Source: Amphritea atlantica (GTDB taxonomy: Bacteria; Pseudomonadota; Gammaproteobacteria; Pseudomonadales; Balneatricaceae). From it: 64,000 nt of DNA. The DNA is taken from the NCBI RefSeq assembly GCF_900111095.1, contig NZ_FOGB01000010.1, forward strand, positions 1 to 64,000, in the 5' to 3' direction. The translations under genes were made by a program, and so were the position numbers. Each line of letters starts with the position of its first letter. The first letter of the stretch is position 1. This document shows positions 40,233 through 50,515 of this stretch, one piece after another. The notes beneath the pieces were generated by a model. It was not told the origin of the DNA and made no database searches. It saw nothing but the letters and a program-made list of their open reading frames with translations.

Positions 40233-41882
40233 ATGTCTAAGCAGATCAGTGCAGAACAAGCCGCGCAACTTATCCCAGACAACGCAACCATCGCCACCGG
40301 AGGTTTTATTGGCATCGGCTTCGCTGAAGCGATCGCCAAAGCAGTAGAGCAGCGCTTTATCGCTTGCCAGCAACCGCAGAAACTTGCACTGGTTTACGCT
40401 GCGGGCCAGGGAGATGCGCAACACCGGGGACTGAATCACTTTGCTCACGAGGGGATGGTCAGTAAAGTTATCGGCGGTCACTGGGGATTAGCGCCGGGCC
40501 TCGGTAAACTGGCAACGGATAATCGCATCGAAGCCTACAATCTGCCTCAGGGCGTGATCTGCCACCTGTTCCGGGATATTGCCGCAGGCAAACCCGGCAC
40601 GCTCACCAAAGTAGGCCTGCACACCTTTGTTGACCCTCGCCTGGGGGGCGGTAAGATCAACAGCCGCAGCCGCAGCCGCACCGATCAGGTTGAACTGATC
40701 AGCCTCCATGGCGAGGAGTACCTGTTCTACAAAGCTTTCCCTATCGATATCGCCCTGCTGCGCGGCACGACAGCCGATGCAGATGGCAATATCTCCATGG
40801 AACGGGAAGCTCTGCCGCTGGAAGCTCTGGCGATTGCCCAGGCGACCCATAACAGCGGCGGAAAAGTGATTGTTCAGGTGGAACGCACCACCCACCAGCA
40901 CCATCTGACACCCGACCGGGTTAAAATACCCGGCATACTGGTCGATCATTATGTCGTTGCAGACCCGGCTGACCATCCCCAGACATTTGCCGAGCCCTTT
41001 AATCCAGCTTATTGTGGCGATGTTGTTGCCCCGGCCAGCCAGGAAACAGAGCCACTATCTTCGCGAAAAATCATCGGCAGACGAGCGTTGATAGCCCTGC
41101 AAAAACACGCGGTGGTAAACCTCGGTATCGGCATGCCGGAAATGGTTTCAGCCGTGGCAGCGGAAGAGAAGATGCTCAATGATTTCACCCTGACAGTGGA
41201 GCCTGGCGGTATCGGCGGGCAACCAGCCAGCGGTCTCAGCTTTGGCGCCGTCAGCAATGCCGCGGCGGTGATCGATCAGCCGGCACAATTTGACTTCTAC
41301 GATGGCGGCGGCCTGGATCAGGCTTTTCTGGGGCTGGCAGAGACCTGTTCTGAGGGGCATGTTAATGTCAGTCGTTTTGGTAACAAACTGGCTGGCGCCG
41401 GTGGCTTTATTAACATTACCCAGAACACTCGTGACCTTTACTTTCTCGGCACCTTCACCTCAGGACCTCAGCAGATTGAGATCAATGACGGTCAGCTACA
41501 GGTCATTAAAAACGGGCCGGTGAAAAAATTTCTGCGGCAGGTTCAACAGATCACCTTCAATGGTGAGTATGCGGTAAAGCAGGGCCATTCCGTCACCTTT
41601 ATTACCGAGCGGGCGGTTTTTAAGCTCACCGCCGAAGGACTCCGGCTCACCGAAATTGCCCCGGGGGTCGATCTGCAAAGCGATATTCTCGACCAGATGG
41701 AGTTCCAACCCGTTATCGACGATAACCTGGTGCTGATGGACCCTCGTTTGTTTAATGAAGGGCCGATGAACCTGCAACATAGTGGCAGCCACCCAGCCGG
41801 TCATATGCGCAAGCTCTGGTCGCAGCTGGTCACCGGCGCAGAGGAGCAAACCCGGGAGCTGGACAGTTGTATTGCCAGTTAG
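40233..41882 (+). CDS. acyl-CoA:carboxylate CoA-transferase (YdiF/propionate CoA-transferase type)
   Basis: A 549-residue class I CoA-transferase with both alpha and beta halves in one chain. The CoA-binding glycine segments include ATGGFIGIGFAEAI and NLGIGMPEMV, and the active-site Glu is in LTVEPGGIGGQPASGLSF. VVQVERTTHQHHL matches the same group. It shifts CoA between acyl groups and acetate or ketoacids. The gene follows an RpoN activator and has a -24/-12 promoter, so it is likely turned on by a carboxylic-acid signal. The exact substrate cannot be told. Confidence 0.9.
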   Translation: MSKQISAEQAAQLIPDNATIATGGFIGIGFAEAIAKAVEQRFIACQQPQKLALVYAAGQGDAQHRGLNHFAHEGMVSKVIGGHWGLAPGLGKLATDNRIEAYNLPQGVICHLFRDIAAGKPGTLTKVGLHTFVDPRLGGGKINSRSRSRTDQVELISLHGEEYLFYKAFPIDIALLRGTTADADGNISMEREALPLEALAIAQATHNSGGKVIVQVERTTHQHHLTPDRVKIPGILVDHYVVADPADHPQTFAEPFNPAYCGDVVAPASQETEPLSSRKIIGRRALIALQKHAVVNLGIGMPEMVSAVAAEEKMLNDFTLTVEPGGIGGQPASGLSFGAVSNAAAVIDQPAQFDFYDGGGLDQAFLGLAETCSEGHVNVSRFGNKLAGAGGFINITQNTRDLYFLGTFTSGPQQIEINDGQLQVIKNGPVKKFLRQVQQITFNGEYAVKQGHSVTFITERAVFKLTAEGLRLTEIAPGVDLQSDILDQMEFQPVIDDNLVLMDPRLFNEGPMNLQHSGSHPAGHMRKLWSQLVTGAEEQTRELDSCIAS

Positions 41883-41948
41883 CGGTTAGCTTTTCTATCC
41901 AGCTTAGTTAATACTGAGGTTATCATTCCCGCAGTTTAAGGACAGTTT

Positions 41949-42443
41949 ATGAAAATGCTGACGCTGGTACGGCACGCTAAATCAAGCTGGGAAAACCCCG
42001 AACTGTCCGACTTTAACCGCCCGCTCAACAAACGCGGCAAACGGGACCTGCCCCTGATGGCATCCCGTTTGCTGGCTATGGGGATTGAACCTGACCTGAT
42101 CCTCAGCAGCGGCGCCCGCAGAGCGATCACCACGGCCGAACAGATAGCTACAGCGCTGGAGTATCCAGTCAGCAAGATCATTGAAGTGCCTGAACTGTAT
42201 CACGCCCGGGTAGAGACCCTGATCAACCTGTTACAGGGGCAATCAGATCACTACCGCCATCTGATGGTGGTGGGACACAACCCGACACTGGAGATGACCG
42301 GCCACTACCTCACCGATGAAAATATCCCCCACTTCCCCACCAGTGGGGTGATGCAGATCGCGCTGAGCATTACCTGCTGGGAAGAACTCTCGGAATCCTG
42401 CGGCAGCCTCGAAGCCCTGGATTATCCGAAACTGCATCAATAA
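41949..42443 (+). CDS. sixA: phosphohistidine phosphatase SixA family protein
   Basis: A 164-residue protein of the short histidine-phosphatase family. The phosphate-accepting His is in LTLVRHAKSSW at residues 4-14; the second Arg is in SSGARRAITTAEQ and the later His in VVGHNPTLEM. SixA in E. coli removes phosphate from a phosphotransfer domain (ArcB) or from the nitrogen PTS. Shorter than cofactor-type mutases and close in size to SixA. It stands alone, 66 bases after the CoA-transferase gene. Confidence 0.88.
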   Translation: MKMLTLVRHAKSSWENPELSDFNRPLNKRGKRDLPLMASRLLAMGIEPDLILSSGARRAITTAEQIATALEYPVSKIIEVPELYHARVETLINLLQGQSDHYRHLMVVGHNPTLEMTGHYLTDENIPHFPTSGVMQIALSITCWEELSESCGSLEALDYPKLHQ

Positions 42444-42531
42444 TCCCCTCCTCTCTGGAGAGCAACTGCAGCATAGGTGATATACTGTCTCAACACCGAC
42501 ATCTCTCTACCCGTGAAATGGAAACATCCCG

Positions 42532-43488
42532 TTGAACCTTTATATTGATACCCTGTTATTCACCAGTAACATTGTGGCACCGATCTTTTTTATTGTCTCA
42601 CTGGGCTATCTGCTGATGCGGCTGAGGATTATTGATCAGGGCTTTATTGATACCTCGTCAAAGCTGGTGTTTACCATCACCCTGCCGGTTCTGGTGTTTA
42701 TGAGCATATCCCGGATGGATTTTCAGGCCGTGTTCAATCCACAACTGCTGGGCTACTTCATCATCAGCACCCTAATCAGCGTTGCGATTCTCTGGCAGAC
42801 AAGTAAATATTTCATCAAAAAACCCGAAGACCTGGGCGTTTTTATTCAGGGTTCATTTCGGGGCAACTATGGCATTATCGGGTTGGCGGTCAGCTTTAAC
42901 ATGTTCGGCAACAGCGGTCTGGCGCTGGCATCTCTGTTGCTGGTCTGCGTGATCCCTCTGTACAATATTCTCTCAGTGCTCGCACTTTCACTGCCGACGC
43001 AGCAAACCAGTGGCGCCAGCATCACCCGCCCGATCAAAGAGATTGCCCGCAACCCACTGATTATCGCGGTATTGCTGGCATTGCCTTTTTCCTATTTTGG
43101 CTGGGGACTGACAGCGGTGGGAGACAAGATCGGCAACTACTTCGCCAGCCTGACGTTACCGCTGGCCCTGTTGGCGATCGGCGGTTCGCTCAACCTGAGA
43201 AGCCTCAGAGATACCTCTGGCCAGTCTAGTTGGTCAACCCTGATTAAACTGGTCATCATGCCGCTGGTGCTGACCACAGGAGCCTGGCTATATGGCTTTA
43301 AAAGCCAGGAACTGGGAATCCTGTTTGTTCTGTTTGGCTGCCCAACTGCGGCAGCAAGCTTTATTATGGCCAAAGCGATGGGTGGTAATGCCCAACTGGC
43401 CGCCAATATCATTCTGACCACCACCCTGGGTTCGGTGATCACCCTGAGCAGCGGCATCTATCTATTACGTTTATGGAACCTGATCTGA
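42532..43488 (+). CDS. AEC family transporter (auxin-efflux-carrier fold)
   Basis: A 318-residue membrane protein with about ten helices of the AEC family. The N-terminal half contains the FRGNYGIIGLA motif, typical at the broken helix, and the C-terminal half has LPLALLAIGGSLNL as its counterpart. The start is TTG, since no ATG precedes the first helix and an ATGGAAAC ribosome-like site lies upstream. AEC proteins in bacteria often move dicarboxylates or malonate; no specific substrate is evident here. Confidence 0.88.
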   Translation: MNLYIDTLLFTSNIVAPIFFIVSLGYLLMRLRIIDQGFIDTSSKLVFTITLPVLVFMSISRMDFQAVFNPQLLGYFIISTLISVAILWQTSKYFIKKPEDLGVFIQGSFRGNYGIIGLAVSFNMFGNSGLALASLLLVCVIPLYNILSVLALSLPTQQTSGASITRPIKEIARNPLIIAVLLALPFSYFGWGLTAVGDKIGNYFASLTLPLALLAIGGSLNLRSLRDTSGQSSWSTLIKLVIMPLVLTTGAWLYGFKSQELGILFVLFGCPTAAASFIMAKAMGGNAQLAANIILTTTLGSVITLSSGIYLLRLWNLI

Positions 43489-43528
43489 TTCTGATAACAT
43501 ATCCAGTAGTCAATACAGAGGGACTGTG

Positions 43529-44794
43529 ATGCTGCAGGAATTTTTCGACAATCTACTGGACCTTTTTCTGGATACGGCAATCTGGCTGCTGTTAGGCCTG
43601 GTTCTGGCTGCGATACTCAAAGGCTGGATCCCATCCGCACTGGTCAGAAAATGGCTTAGCGGCAAAGGGCCAGGCGGCGTCATCCGGGCAGCCTTTATTG
43701 GCGCGCCACTACCGCTCTGCTCCTGTGGCGTACTACCCACCGCCATAGGCCTGCGTCGCTCCGGCGCATCCAAGCCCGCCACGGTCTCCTTTCTGGTTGC
43801 CACACCGGAAACCGGGGTTGACTCAATTTCGGTAACCTACGCCCTTCTTGGCCCGGCCATGGCGATCATCCGACCGGTATCAGCCATCTTCAGTGCTATT
43901 GTCAGCGGCATTATGATCCTTATGTTTGATCGTGATGATAGCGCACCGCAACAGACAACCGACACCAAACCCACGAGCAGTTGCTGTAGCAGCAAAGAAA
44001 AAGCCCTGTCTGGCTGTTGTAGTCCTGCGCAAGAGAGCGTCTCCAGCTGCTGTAGCAGCAAAGAAACAACCATCAGCAGTGCCTGTGACGAAGAGAAAGC
44101 AGTGAGCAAAAGTTGCTGCAGCAAACCAGCAAAAACCGAAACCAGCTGCTGTAGCGCCCCATCGGAAACAACTGACAAACTCGAAACTGCTGGGAAAACA
44201 GGCTGTTGCGGCGAGCAAACCACAGTGCCGGAGCAAGCAGGGATTCTGGCCGGACTGCAGTTTGCAATGGTCGATATCCTCGATGATATTTCTAAATGGC
44301 TTGCCTTTGGCCTGGTGCTGGCGGCGGTCATTGCGACACTGGTCGAGCCTGCCAGCCTGAGTCAGTGGGGCAGCGGACTGACGGGGATGCTGCTGATGCT
44401 GGTTGTTGGCCTGCCACTCTATATCTGCGCTACCGCCTCCACACCGCTGGCAGCAGCACTGCTGGCTGCTGGCATGTCGCCCGGTGCGATTCTGGTATTT
44501 CTGCTGGTAGGCCCTGCCACGAATATTGCATCGCTGGGCATTCTTACCCGGGAACTGGGTGCCAGGGCGGTGGTTATCTATCTGTGCGGAATCAGTGTTT
44601 GCGCGGTCGCCTTAGGACTGGCAACCGATGCGATCCTGACCAGTCAGTCACTCACCGTTGGCGTTGCCATGGAGCATCACGATTCTCAGGCTTATGTAGC
44701 GATTAAGTGGATCGCTGCGATCATCCTGTTTCTGCTTGCCGTTAAACCCCTGCGGCAGATTTTCTGGAAAACAGAGGCAGCAACCTGCACATGA
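43529..44794 (+). CDS. Cu/Zn efflux permease of the SO_0444 type with Cys-Cys repeats
   Basis: A 421-residue permease with two helix blocks (about 1-145 and 240-420) joined by a polar loop with repeated Cys-Cys pairs: SSCCSS, SGCCSP, SSCCSS, KSCCSK, TSCCSA and TGCCGE. The loop probably binds copper or zinc in the cytoplasm. The membrane parts contain GAPLPLCSCGVLPTAIGLR and VGLPLYICATASTPLAAAL with metal-ligand cysteines, as in permeases of this kind. ATG 43529 is chosen over GTG 43526, since GAGGGA is five bases ahead. It overlaps an ankyrin gene by four bases. Confidence 0.9.
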   Translation: MLQEFFDNLLDLFLDTAIWLLLGLVLAAILKGWIPSALVRKWLSGKGPGGVIRAAFIGAPLPLCSCGVLPTAIGLRRSGASKPATVSFLVATPETGVDSISVTYALLGPAMAIIRPVSAIFSAIVSGIMILMFDRDDSAPQQTTDTKPTSSCCSSKEKALSGCCSPAQESVSSCCSSKETTISSACDEEKAVSKSCCSKPAKTETSCCSAPSETTDKLETAGKTGCCGEQTTVPEQAGILAGLQFAMVDILDDISKWLAFGLVLAAVIATLVEPASLSQWGSGLTGMLLMLVVGLPLYICATASTPLAAALLAAGMSPGAILVFLLVGPATNIASLGILTRELGARAVVIYLCGISVCAVALGLATDAILTSQSLTVGVAMEHHDSQAYVAIKWIAAIILFLLAVKPLRQIFWKTEAATCT

Positions 44795-45417
44795 GTTTTT
44801 TTACCCGTCGCAGCCTCAACAAACTCCAACAAGCCGTCATCTCGGGCGACCTCACTCTGCTGAAAAAGCAGTTTACTAAACTGGATCAGACGCTGTTGAC
44901 TGAACACAGATTCAACTATGACAACAGCGTCTGTAACTTGCCAGAACTGGCGATCCGCTCGGGACAGCCAAAGTCACTGGCTCACCTGCTACAGGCCGGC
45001 TGTACTCGCCAATCGACTCACAGTGACCCACTGCTCTATCAGGCACTGCAACACCCGCAACAGAGTCTGGCATTGATGACGGTGCTGCTTCAGGCTGACG
45101 CCCCTGTTGACTACCCGGATAACGACCCCGGGTCGGCTCTGTTTGCCTGTTTCAGATATTGTTCTGACGACACACTGATGCTGCACCTGAGTCGCCTGAA
45201 TGAGTACGGCGCGGATCTGAATAGGCGCGATGCTGAGGGTAAAACACCGCTTTTGATGGCGCTGCAATCTGACTATAAAGCACTGGTTCAGATGTTGATA
45301 AACAGTGGAGCCGAGCTGCCGGATGAAATTCCGCAGGGCTGTTGTAGTGAAGAGATCATCGGCTACGCCAGAAGACTGGCCGATGACCTTAAAATCAGAC
45401 AGATGATGCTGGGCTAA
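44791..45417 (+). CDS. ankyrin-repeat protein
   Basis: A 208-residue protein with about four ankyrin-like repeats: PELAIRSGQPKSLAHLLQAG, SLALMTVLLQADAPVDYPDNDPG, LSRLNEYGADLNRRDAEGKTPLL and KALVQMLINSGAELP. It has no signal peptide or membrane segment. Its ATG overlaps the stop of the Cu/Zn exporter (ATGA), so the two are made together; it may bind the exporter's Cys-rich loop or guard another target. A CCS motif (GCCSEE) near residue 187 is a further possible metal site. Confidence 0.82.
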   Translation: MSFFTRRSLNKLQQAVISGDLTLLKKQFTKLDQTLLTEHRFNYDNSVCNLPELAIRSGQPKSLAHLLQAGCTRQSTHSDPLLYQALQHPQQSLALMTVLLQADAPVDYPDNDPGSALFACFRYCSDDTLMLHLSRLNEYGADLNRRDAEGKTPLLMALQSDYKALVQMLINSGAELPDEIPQGCCSEEIIGYARRLADDLKIRQMMLG

Positions 45418-45436
45418 TCAGCATGCGCAGGCTTAA

Positions 45437-45790
45437 TTACTTTTTAAGCGCTGCGATAACGGAGACTTCCACCAGCAGTTCGGGCCGTGCCATACGGGCT
45501 TCAACACAGGCACGGGCAGGCGCATGACCCTCCGGTACCCAGTTATCCCACACCTCATTCATATCCGCAAAGTCTTTCATATCACGAATATACAGGGTCG
45601 CTGAAAGGATATGTTCACGATCACTGCCCGCCTGTTGCAGCAGTGCATCAACCTTTTCCAGCATGGTGGAGGTTTGTTCTTTAATTCCGGCAGTGGCATC
45701 TTTAGCCACCTGACCACACAGATATACCGTATCGTTATGGATCACGATACGGCTCATCCGCTGGCCGATCTCCTGGCGTTCAATTGACAT
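45437..45790 (-). CDS. RidA family protein (YjgF/UK114)
   Basis: A 117-residue RidA protein. Such proteins deaminate reactive enamines from threonine or serine dehydratases. The substrate-binding Arg lies in [22 protein letters not shown], the usual position near residue 100. [20 protein letters not shown] matches the family N-half. The length is close to the standard 128. It is convergent with the ankyrin gene and not obviously in an operon with the CoA-binding protein gene 160 bases upstream. Confidence 0.92.
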   Translation of the reverse strand: MSIERQEIGQRMSRIVIHNDTVYLCGQVAKDATAGIKEQTSTMLEKVDALLQQAGSDREHILSATLYIRDMKDFADMNEVWDNWVPEGHAPARACVEARMARPELLVEVSVIAALKK

Positions 45791-45949
45791 CAGTATTCAC
45801 CCTTTATGTAAACCGGATATTGTAGTGAATCACCATGGAGACACCAGCCAGATGCCCCTGAATTCAGGAGCATCGACGGAAAAAAGAGAGGAAGTCGAAA
45901 AAATATCAGAAAATAATACTACAGCTAACCCCAAAACCTGCCTGTCGGC

Positions 45950-46345
45950 TCAGAGACGGGGAATCTCAATCGCAGGACAACGGTTCATGACCACCTGCAA
46001 GCCGGCCGCCTCTGCTTTCTCTGCCGCAGGCTCATTGATCACGCCCAGTTGCATCCAGACCGCTTTGGCTTTCACGGCAATCGCTTCGTCGACCACATCG
46101 CCCGCTTCAGCCGAGTTGCGGAAGATATCCACCATATCGATCGGTTCTTTAATATCCGCCAGCGAGGAAACCACCTCCCGACCGCAAATCTGCTCACCCG
46201 CTTTGAGAGGGTTCACCGGAATCACGTTATAACCTTTGGCCAGCAGAAAATGCATCACCTGATTGCTGGCACGGTGTGACTTAGGGCTTGCTCCCACCAT
46301 CGCAATAGTTTTGGTATTGGTTAATATCTGACGAATTGTGTCCAT
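45950..46345 (-). CDS. CoA-binding protein (YccU-like)
   Basis: A 131-residue CoA-binding domain: [34 protein letters not shown] near residues 13-50 is the Rossmann loop, [23 protein letters not shown] is the next strand, and [12 protein letters not shown] closes the pocket. It resembles the N-terminal domain of succinyl-CoA-synthetase-like proteins, without catalytic parts. It is 15 bases after moeB in the same direction. The function of stand-alone forms is not established. Confidence 0.88.
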   Translation of the reverse strand: MDTIRQILTNTKTIAMVGASPKSHRASNQVMHFLLAKGYNVIPVNPLKAGEQICGREVVSSLADIKEPIDMVDIFRNSAEAGDVVDEAIAVKAKAVWMQLGVINEPAAEKAEAAGLQVVMNRCPAIEIPRL

Positions 46346-46360
46346 GAAACACGGTACCTC

Positions 46361-47116
46361 TTATTTATTTTTATCGCCGCAGCAGGGGCACTCAGGATCC
46401 CGTCGCAGCTTCAGTGTTCGCCAGTCCATATGGCGACCGTCCAGCAGTAATAACCTGCCCACCAGCGGCTCACCCAGATCCGCCAGTACTTTTAATGCTT
46501 CCATCGCCTGCACCGAGCCGATAATACCAACCAGCGGTGCCAGCACGCCACTTTCGGCGCAGGTCAGATTTTCATCATCGCCATCCCGATAGAGACAGCG
46601 ATAGCAAGGGGCATCTTCACGACGGGGGTCAAACACCGCCACCTGCCCTTCGAGGCGTATCGCCGCCCCTGAAACTAGAGGAGTCTGATGCTTTACACAA
46701 GCAGCATTCACCGCAAAACGGGTAGTAAAGTTATCACAGCAATCGACCACCAGATCGCATTCAGCCACCTGCTTTTCCAGCGCAGCCTGATCCAGCCGGG
46801 TGTTGATTGCCACCACCTCAGTATCGGGGTTGAGCCCGGCAATGGTCGCTTTCGCCGAATCAACCTTGGCCATCCCAATGGTCGCCGTACGGTGGATAAT
46901 CTGCCGCTGAAGATTGGTTAACTCAACCTGATCGTCATCCACCAGCACCAGACGACCGACACCCGCTGCAGCCAGATACATCGCCACCGGACTGCCCAGC
47001 CCTCCCAGGCCGATAATCAGCACAGAGGCGGTTAACCAGGACTCCTGTCCGGCGATATCCACCTCAGGCAGCATAATCTGGCGACTGTAGCGCAACAGCT
47101 GATCATCATTCAGCAT
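46361..47116 (-). CDS. moeB: molybdopterin-synthase adenylyltransferase MoeB/HesA family
   Basis: About 251 residues of the E1-like family that adenylates the C-terminus of MoaD or ThiS. The ATP loop is VLIIGLGGLGSPVAMYLAAAG, with RYSRQIMLPEVDIAGQ before it. VVDCCDNFTTRFAVNAACV holds the Asp for metal, and the zinc site is CYRC plus CPCC near the end. It overlaps prmC by a few bases in the common hemA-prfA-prmC-moeB unit. MoeB or ThiF cannot be separated with certainty; position in this cluster favours MoeB. Confidence 0.9.
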   Translation of the reverse strand: MLNDDQLLRYSRQIMLPEVDIAGQESWLTASVLIIGLGGLGSPVAMYLAAAGVGRLVLVDDDQVELTNLQRQIIHRTATIGMAKVDSAKATIAGLNPDTEVVAINTRLDQAALEKQVAECDLVVDCCDNFTTRFAVNAACVKHQTPLVSGAAIRLEGQVAVFDPRREDAPCYRCLYRDGDDENLTCAESGVLAPLVGIIGSVQAMEALKVLADLGEPLVGRLLLLDGRHMDWRTLKLRRDPECPCCGDKNK

Positions 47117-47972
47117 CACATCTCTTCTCTTGTTTCACTGATTCTGTCCAGCGGGCCCAGGTGATGCGGTCATTTGCCCCATAATCCTGTGCCGTTCCGA
47201 TCTCGTGGTAGTGCAGATCAGCGAGCAGCTGCTGCACCTTCACCGCCTGATCATAGCCATGTTCAAACAGCAGCCAGCCACCATCCACCAGATAATTGCG
47301 CGCTTCGCTGGCGATATAGCGAAGATCTGCCAGCCCATGATCCTCTGCAATCAGCGCACTCAGCGGTTCAAAGCGTACATCCCCCTGCCCCAGATGTGGG
47401 TCATCAGGATCGATATAGGGCGGGTTGCTGACAATCAGCTCAAACCGCCCAGCAACCGGCTCAAACCAGCTACCCTCTGATACTATGACATTCTCCAGCC
47501 CGATTCGTTGCCGGTTTTTTTCTGCCAGGGCAACAGCCTCCGGCACCCGGTCAACGGCAACCAGACTCCAGGCGGGGCGTTCCGATGCCAGCGCCAGTGC
47601 AATGGCACCGGTTCCGGTGCCCAGATCCAGGACTCTGGCAGCCTGCGACGGCAGCAGTTCCAGCGCTTTTTCTACCAGGCACTCGGTATCGGGACGGGGG
47701 ATCAGGGTAGTGGCATTCACCTCCAGGTCCAGTGTCCAGAAGCCGCGACTGCCAGTCAGGTGCGCCACAGGCTCCCCCTGAATACGGCGCTGAATCAGCC
47801 GTTCAAACGTTGCCTGCTGCTGTGCAGTCAGGGGATCGTCCCGATGGGTAAACAGAAAGGTACGACTGCATTCAAGGGTATGGCAGAGCAGCAGTTCAAT
47901 ATCGGCTGCCGGACTATCGCTGGTCGCGGCAAGCTGCCCGGCACAGGCCTGAGCATCACTGATCTTCATCAT
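47106..47972 (-). CDS. prmC: peptide chain release factor N5-glutamine methyltransferase
   Basis: A 288-residue SAM methyltransferase that methylates the Gln of the GGQ motif of release factors RF1 and RF2. The SAM loop is VLDLGTGTGAIALALA near residue 115, and the catalytic NPPY is in LIVSNPPYIDPDDPHL. An N-terminal helical domain (1-80) is complete. Its start overlaps the prfA stop by one base (TGATG), so the substrate and its modifying enzyme are coupled. Confidence 0.96.
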   Translation of the reverse strand: MMKISDAQACAGQLAATSDSPAADIELLLCHTLECSRTFLFTHRDDPLTAQQQATFERLIQRRIQGEPVAHLTGSRGFWTLDLEVNATTLIPRPDTECLVEKALELLPSQAARVLDLGTGTGAIALALASERPAWSLVAVDRVPEAVALAEKNRQRIGLENVIVSEGSWFEPVAGRFELIVSNPPYIDPDDPHLGQGDVRFEPLSALIAEDHGLADLRYIASEARNYLVDGGWLLFEHGYDQAVKVQQLLADLHYHEIGTAQDYGANDRITWARWTESVKQEKRCDAE

Positions 47973-49060
47973 CAGCTTTCGTCAGACAGGGCACCCAGTA
48001 ACTCCGCCTGGTACTCGCTGACCAGAGGATCAACCACCGCACCCAGAGCACCTTCCATCACTTCCTGAAGTTTATACAGGGTCAGATTGATACGGTGATC
48101 GGTAATCCGCCCCTGCGGAAAGTTATAGGTGCGAATCCGTTCAGAGCGGTCGCCGCTGCCCACCAGTGACTTACGGGTGCTGGCCTGAGCCGCAGCATGT
48201 TTTTCCTGCTCTGCCGCCTGCAAACGTGACGCCAGCAGAGACATCGCTTTTGAGCGGTTCTTGTGCTGTGAACGCTCATCCTGACACTCAACCACGACGC
48301 CAGTGGGAATATGCGTAATACGGATCGCAGAATCAGTTTTGTTGACGTGCTGTCCACCGGCCCCCGAGGCGCGGAAGGTATCAACTCTCAGATCAGCCTT
48401 ATTGATCTCAATATCACTGACCTCATCCATCTCAGGCATCACCGCCACGGTGCAGGCGGACGTGTGAATCCGCCCCTGGGATTCGGTTTCCGGGACCCGC
48501 TGCACCCGATGCGCACCGGATTCAAATTTCAGGCGCGAATACACATCTTTACCAACTATGCGCGAAATAACCTCTTTATAACCGCCGTGTTCCCCCTCGC
48601 TGGCGCTGATAATCTCCAGTTTCCAGCCCTGATTTTCTGCATAGCGGGTATACATTCGCAGCAGATCGCCAGAGAAGATAGCAGCCTCATCGCCACCGGT
48701 TCCCGCCCGCACTTCAACAAACACGTTACGGGAGTCATTCGGATCTTTCGGCAACAGCAGAATCTGCAGTTCCTGCTCCAGCGTCTCAATATTCTCCTTC
48801 GCGGCGGAAAATTCCTCCTTCGCCATCTCCCGCATATCCGGATCACTATCATCCAGCATCACCCGTGCTTCTTCCAGATCGGCTTCAGCAGCCTGGTATG
48901 ACTGGAAGCATTTAACCACCGGTTCCAGCTCAGAATATTCCATAGAATAAGCACGAAACTTATCCTGATTAGAGATAACCCCGGCATCCCCCAGCAACGC
49001 CGCCAGCTCTTCATAACGGTCGGCCAGGCTTTCCAGTTTATGGGCAATCGATTCTTTCAT
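47972..49060 (-). CDS. prfA: peptide chain release factor 1
   Basis: A 362-residue RF1, which ends translation at UAA and UAG. The catalytic loop is [22 protein letters not shown], and the stop-reading region holds [23 protein letters not shown] (PxT-type loop). It begins [23 protein letters not shown]. It lies 4 bases from hemA in the usual hemA-prfA-prmC order. A tandem ATG makes the start uncertain by one codon. Confidence 0.97.
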   Translation of the reverse strand: MKESIAHKLESLADRYEELAALLGDAGVISNQDKFRAYSMEYSELEPVVKCFQSYQAAEADLEEARVMLDDSDPDMREMAKEEFSAAKENIETLEQELQILLLPKDPNDSRNVFVEVRAGTGGDEAAIFSGDLLRMYTRYAENQGWKLEIISASEGEHGGYKEVISRIVGKDVYSRLKFESGAHRVQRVPETESQGRIHTSACTVAVMPEMDEVSDIEINKADLRVDTFRASGAGGQHVNKTDSAIRITHIPTGVVVECQDERSQHKNRSKAMSLLASRLQAAEQEKHAAAQASTRKSLVGSGDRSERIRTYNFPQGRITDHRINLTLYKLQEVMEGALGAVVDPLVSEYQAELLGALSDES

Positions 49061-49066
49061 CACTAA

Positions 49067-50335
49067 TCAGTCTTCTTTTACATTATGAGACAGCTGAAAC
49101 AGATCCTGCGCCATCTCGAGATAGTCATCACGCCCCTCGGCGCTGGCTTTACGCAGCTGTACGGTGGGGCTGTGAATTAATTTATTGGTTAAACCACGCG
49201 CCAGATTGTTGAGCACCATTTGCGCATCTTTGCCATTGTTCAGTTGCCGTAGCGCTTTTTCCAGCTCGACATCGCGCAGCTGTTCTGCCTGCTGGCGTAA
49301 CGACATCACGGTTTCTACGGCCCCCAGAGCGCGCAGCTGACGCATAAACTCCGAGGCACCCGCCTCTACCAGGGTTTCCGCTTCCTGCGCGGCGGTTTCA
49401 CGGCTGCGCACATTCTCTTCGATCACCTCTTTCAGGTCATCAACGGTGTAGAGATAGACATCATCCAGCTCAGCAACTTCGTGCTCAATATCCCGGGGAA
49501 CCGCGATATCCACCATAAAAATGGGACGGTGTTTGCGCTTTTTCAGCGCTGACTCAACCGCCCCCTTACCCAGAATCGGTAGCTGGCTGGCGGTCGATGC
49601 AATAACAATATCGGCATCTTCAAGCGCGTCAGGAATATCCCCCAACAGAATAGCCCGGGCATTAAACTCTTCCGCCAGCGCCTCGGCCCGTACCAGCGTC
49701 CGGTTGGCTACGGTCATCTGTTTAACGCCGGCTTCGGACAGATGCCGGGCGACCAGTTCAATGGTTTCCCCCGCACCGATCAACAACGCTTTACTCTGGC
49801 TCAGATCGGCAAAGATATGCTGCGCCAGACTCACCGATGCATAAGCCACCGAGACCGGGTTCTCACCAATCGCCGTATCGGTACGGACTTTCTTAGCCAC
49901 GGCAAAGGTCTGCTGAAACAGCCGATCCAGTTCCGCCCCCACCACTCCGGCATTCTGTGACACCGCATAGCTGGACTTAAGCTGCCCGAGAATCTGCGGT
50001 TCACCCAGCACCAGAGAATCCAGACCACTGGCTACCCGCATCATGTGCTGAGCAGCTTCCTGCCCCCAATGGGCATAACTGCAGCGCTGCAACTCATCCG
50101 GATCAAGACTGTGATAACTGCCCAGCCACTCTAACAGCGCACGGGTTCCTTCCAGCTCTGTGGAGCAGTAAAGCTCAGTTCGATTACAGGTCGAGAGAAT
50201 TGCCACCTCTTTCAGATGCGCCAGTTCACAGGCCTGCGCCAGTGCATCGGCCATCTGCTCTGGCGCAAAAGCGACCTTCTCCCGGACCGAGACCGAAGCT
50301 GTCTTATGATTGATGCCTAATGCGAGCAAAGCCAT
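49067..50335 (-). CDS. hemA: glutamyl-tRNA reductase
   Basis: About 422 residues; it reduces glutamyl-tRNA to glutamate-1-semialdehyde, the first committed step of haem synthesis. The catalytic Cys is in [14 protein letters not shown], the N-terminus [20 protein letters not shown] is the family start, and NADPH binding is at [19 protein letters not shown] 50335 is used instead of GTG 50350 because it matches the E. coli start. It begins the hemA-prfA-prmC-moeB run and is divergent from the TPR lipoprotein gene. Confidence 0.97.
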   Translation of the reverse strand: MALLALGINHKTASVSVREKVAFAPEQMADALAQACELAHLKEVAILSTCNRTELYCSTELEGTRALLEWLGSYHSLDPDELQRCSYAHWGQEAAQHMMRVASGLDSLVLGEPQILGQLKSSYAVSQNAGVVGAELDRLFQQTFAVAKKVRTDTAIGENPVSVAYASVSLAQHIFADLSQSKALLIGAGETIELVARHLSEAGVKQMTVANRTLVRAEALAEEFNARAILLGDIPDALEDADIVIASTASQLPILGKGAVESALKKRKHRPIFMVDIAVPRDIEHEVAELDDVYLYTVDDLKEVIEENVRSRETAAQEAETLVEAGASEFMRQLRALGAVETVMSLRQQAEQLRDVELEKALRQLNNGKDAQMVLNNLARGLTNKLIHSPTVQLRKASAEGRDDYLEMAQDLFQLSHNVKED

Positions 50336-50515
50336 AAAGGAAAATATCACCCAGATTGAAATAGCGCGTAATAATACACTTTATTCACTGAAAGGTTAAA
50401 ATACCCGTGCCGCATCAGGTCAATTTTTTACGATTTACTTCCATATATGACAACACCCCTGCGATTCATCTATAGTGGAGCCATCAATCTCTTTGCGACA
50501 GATAAAATCAGCAAA

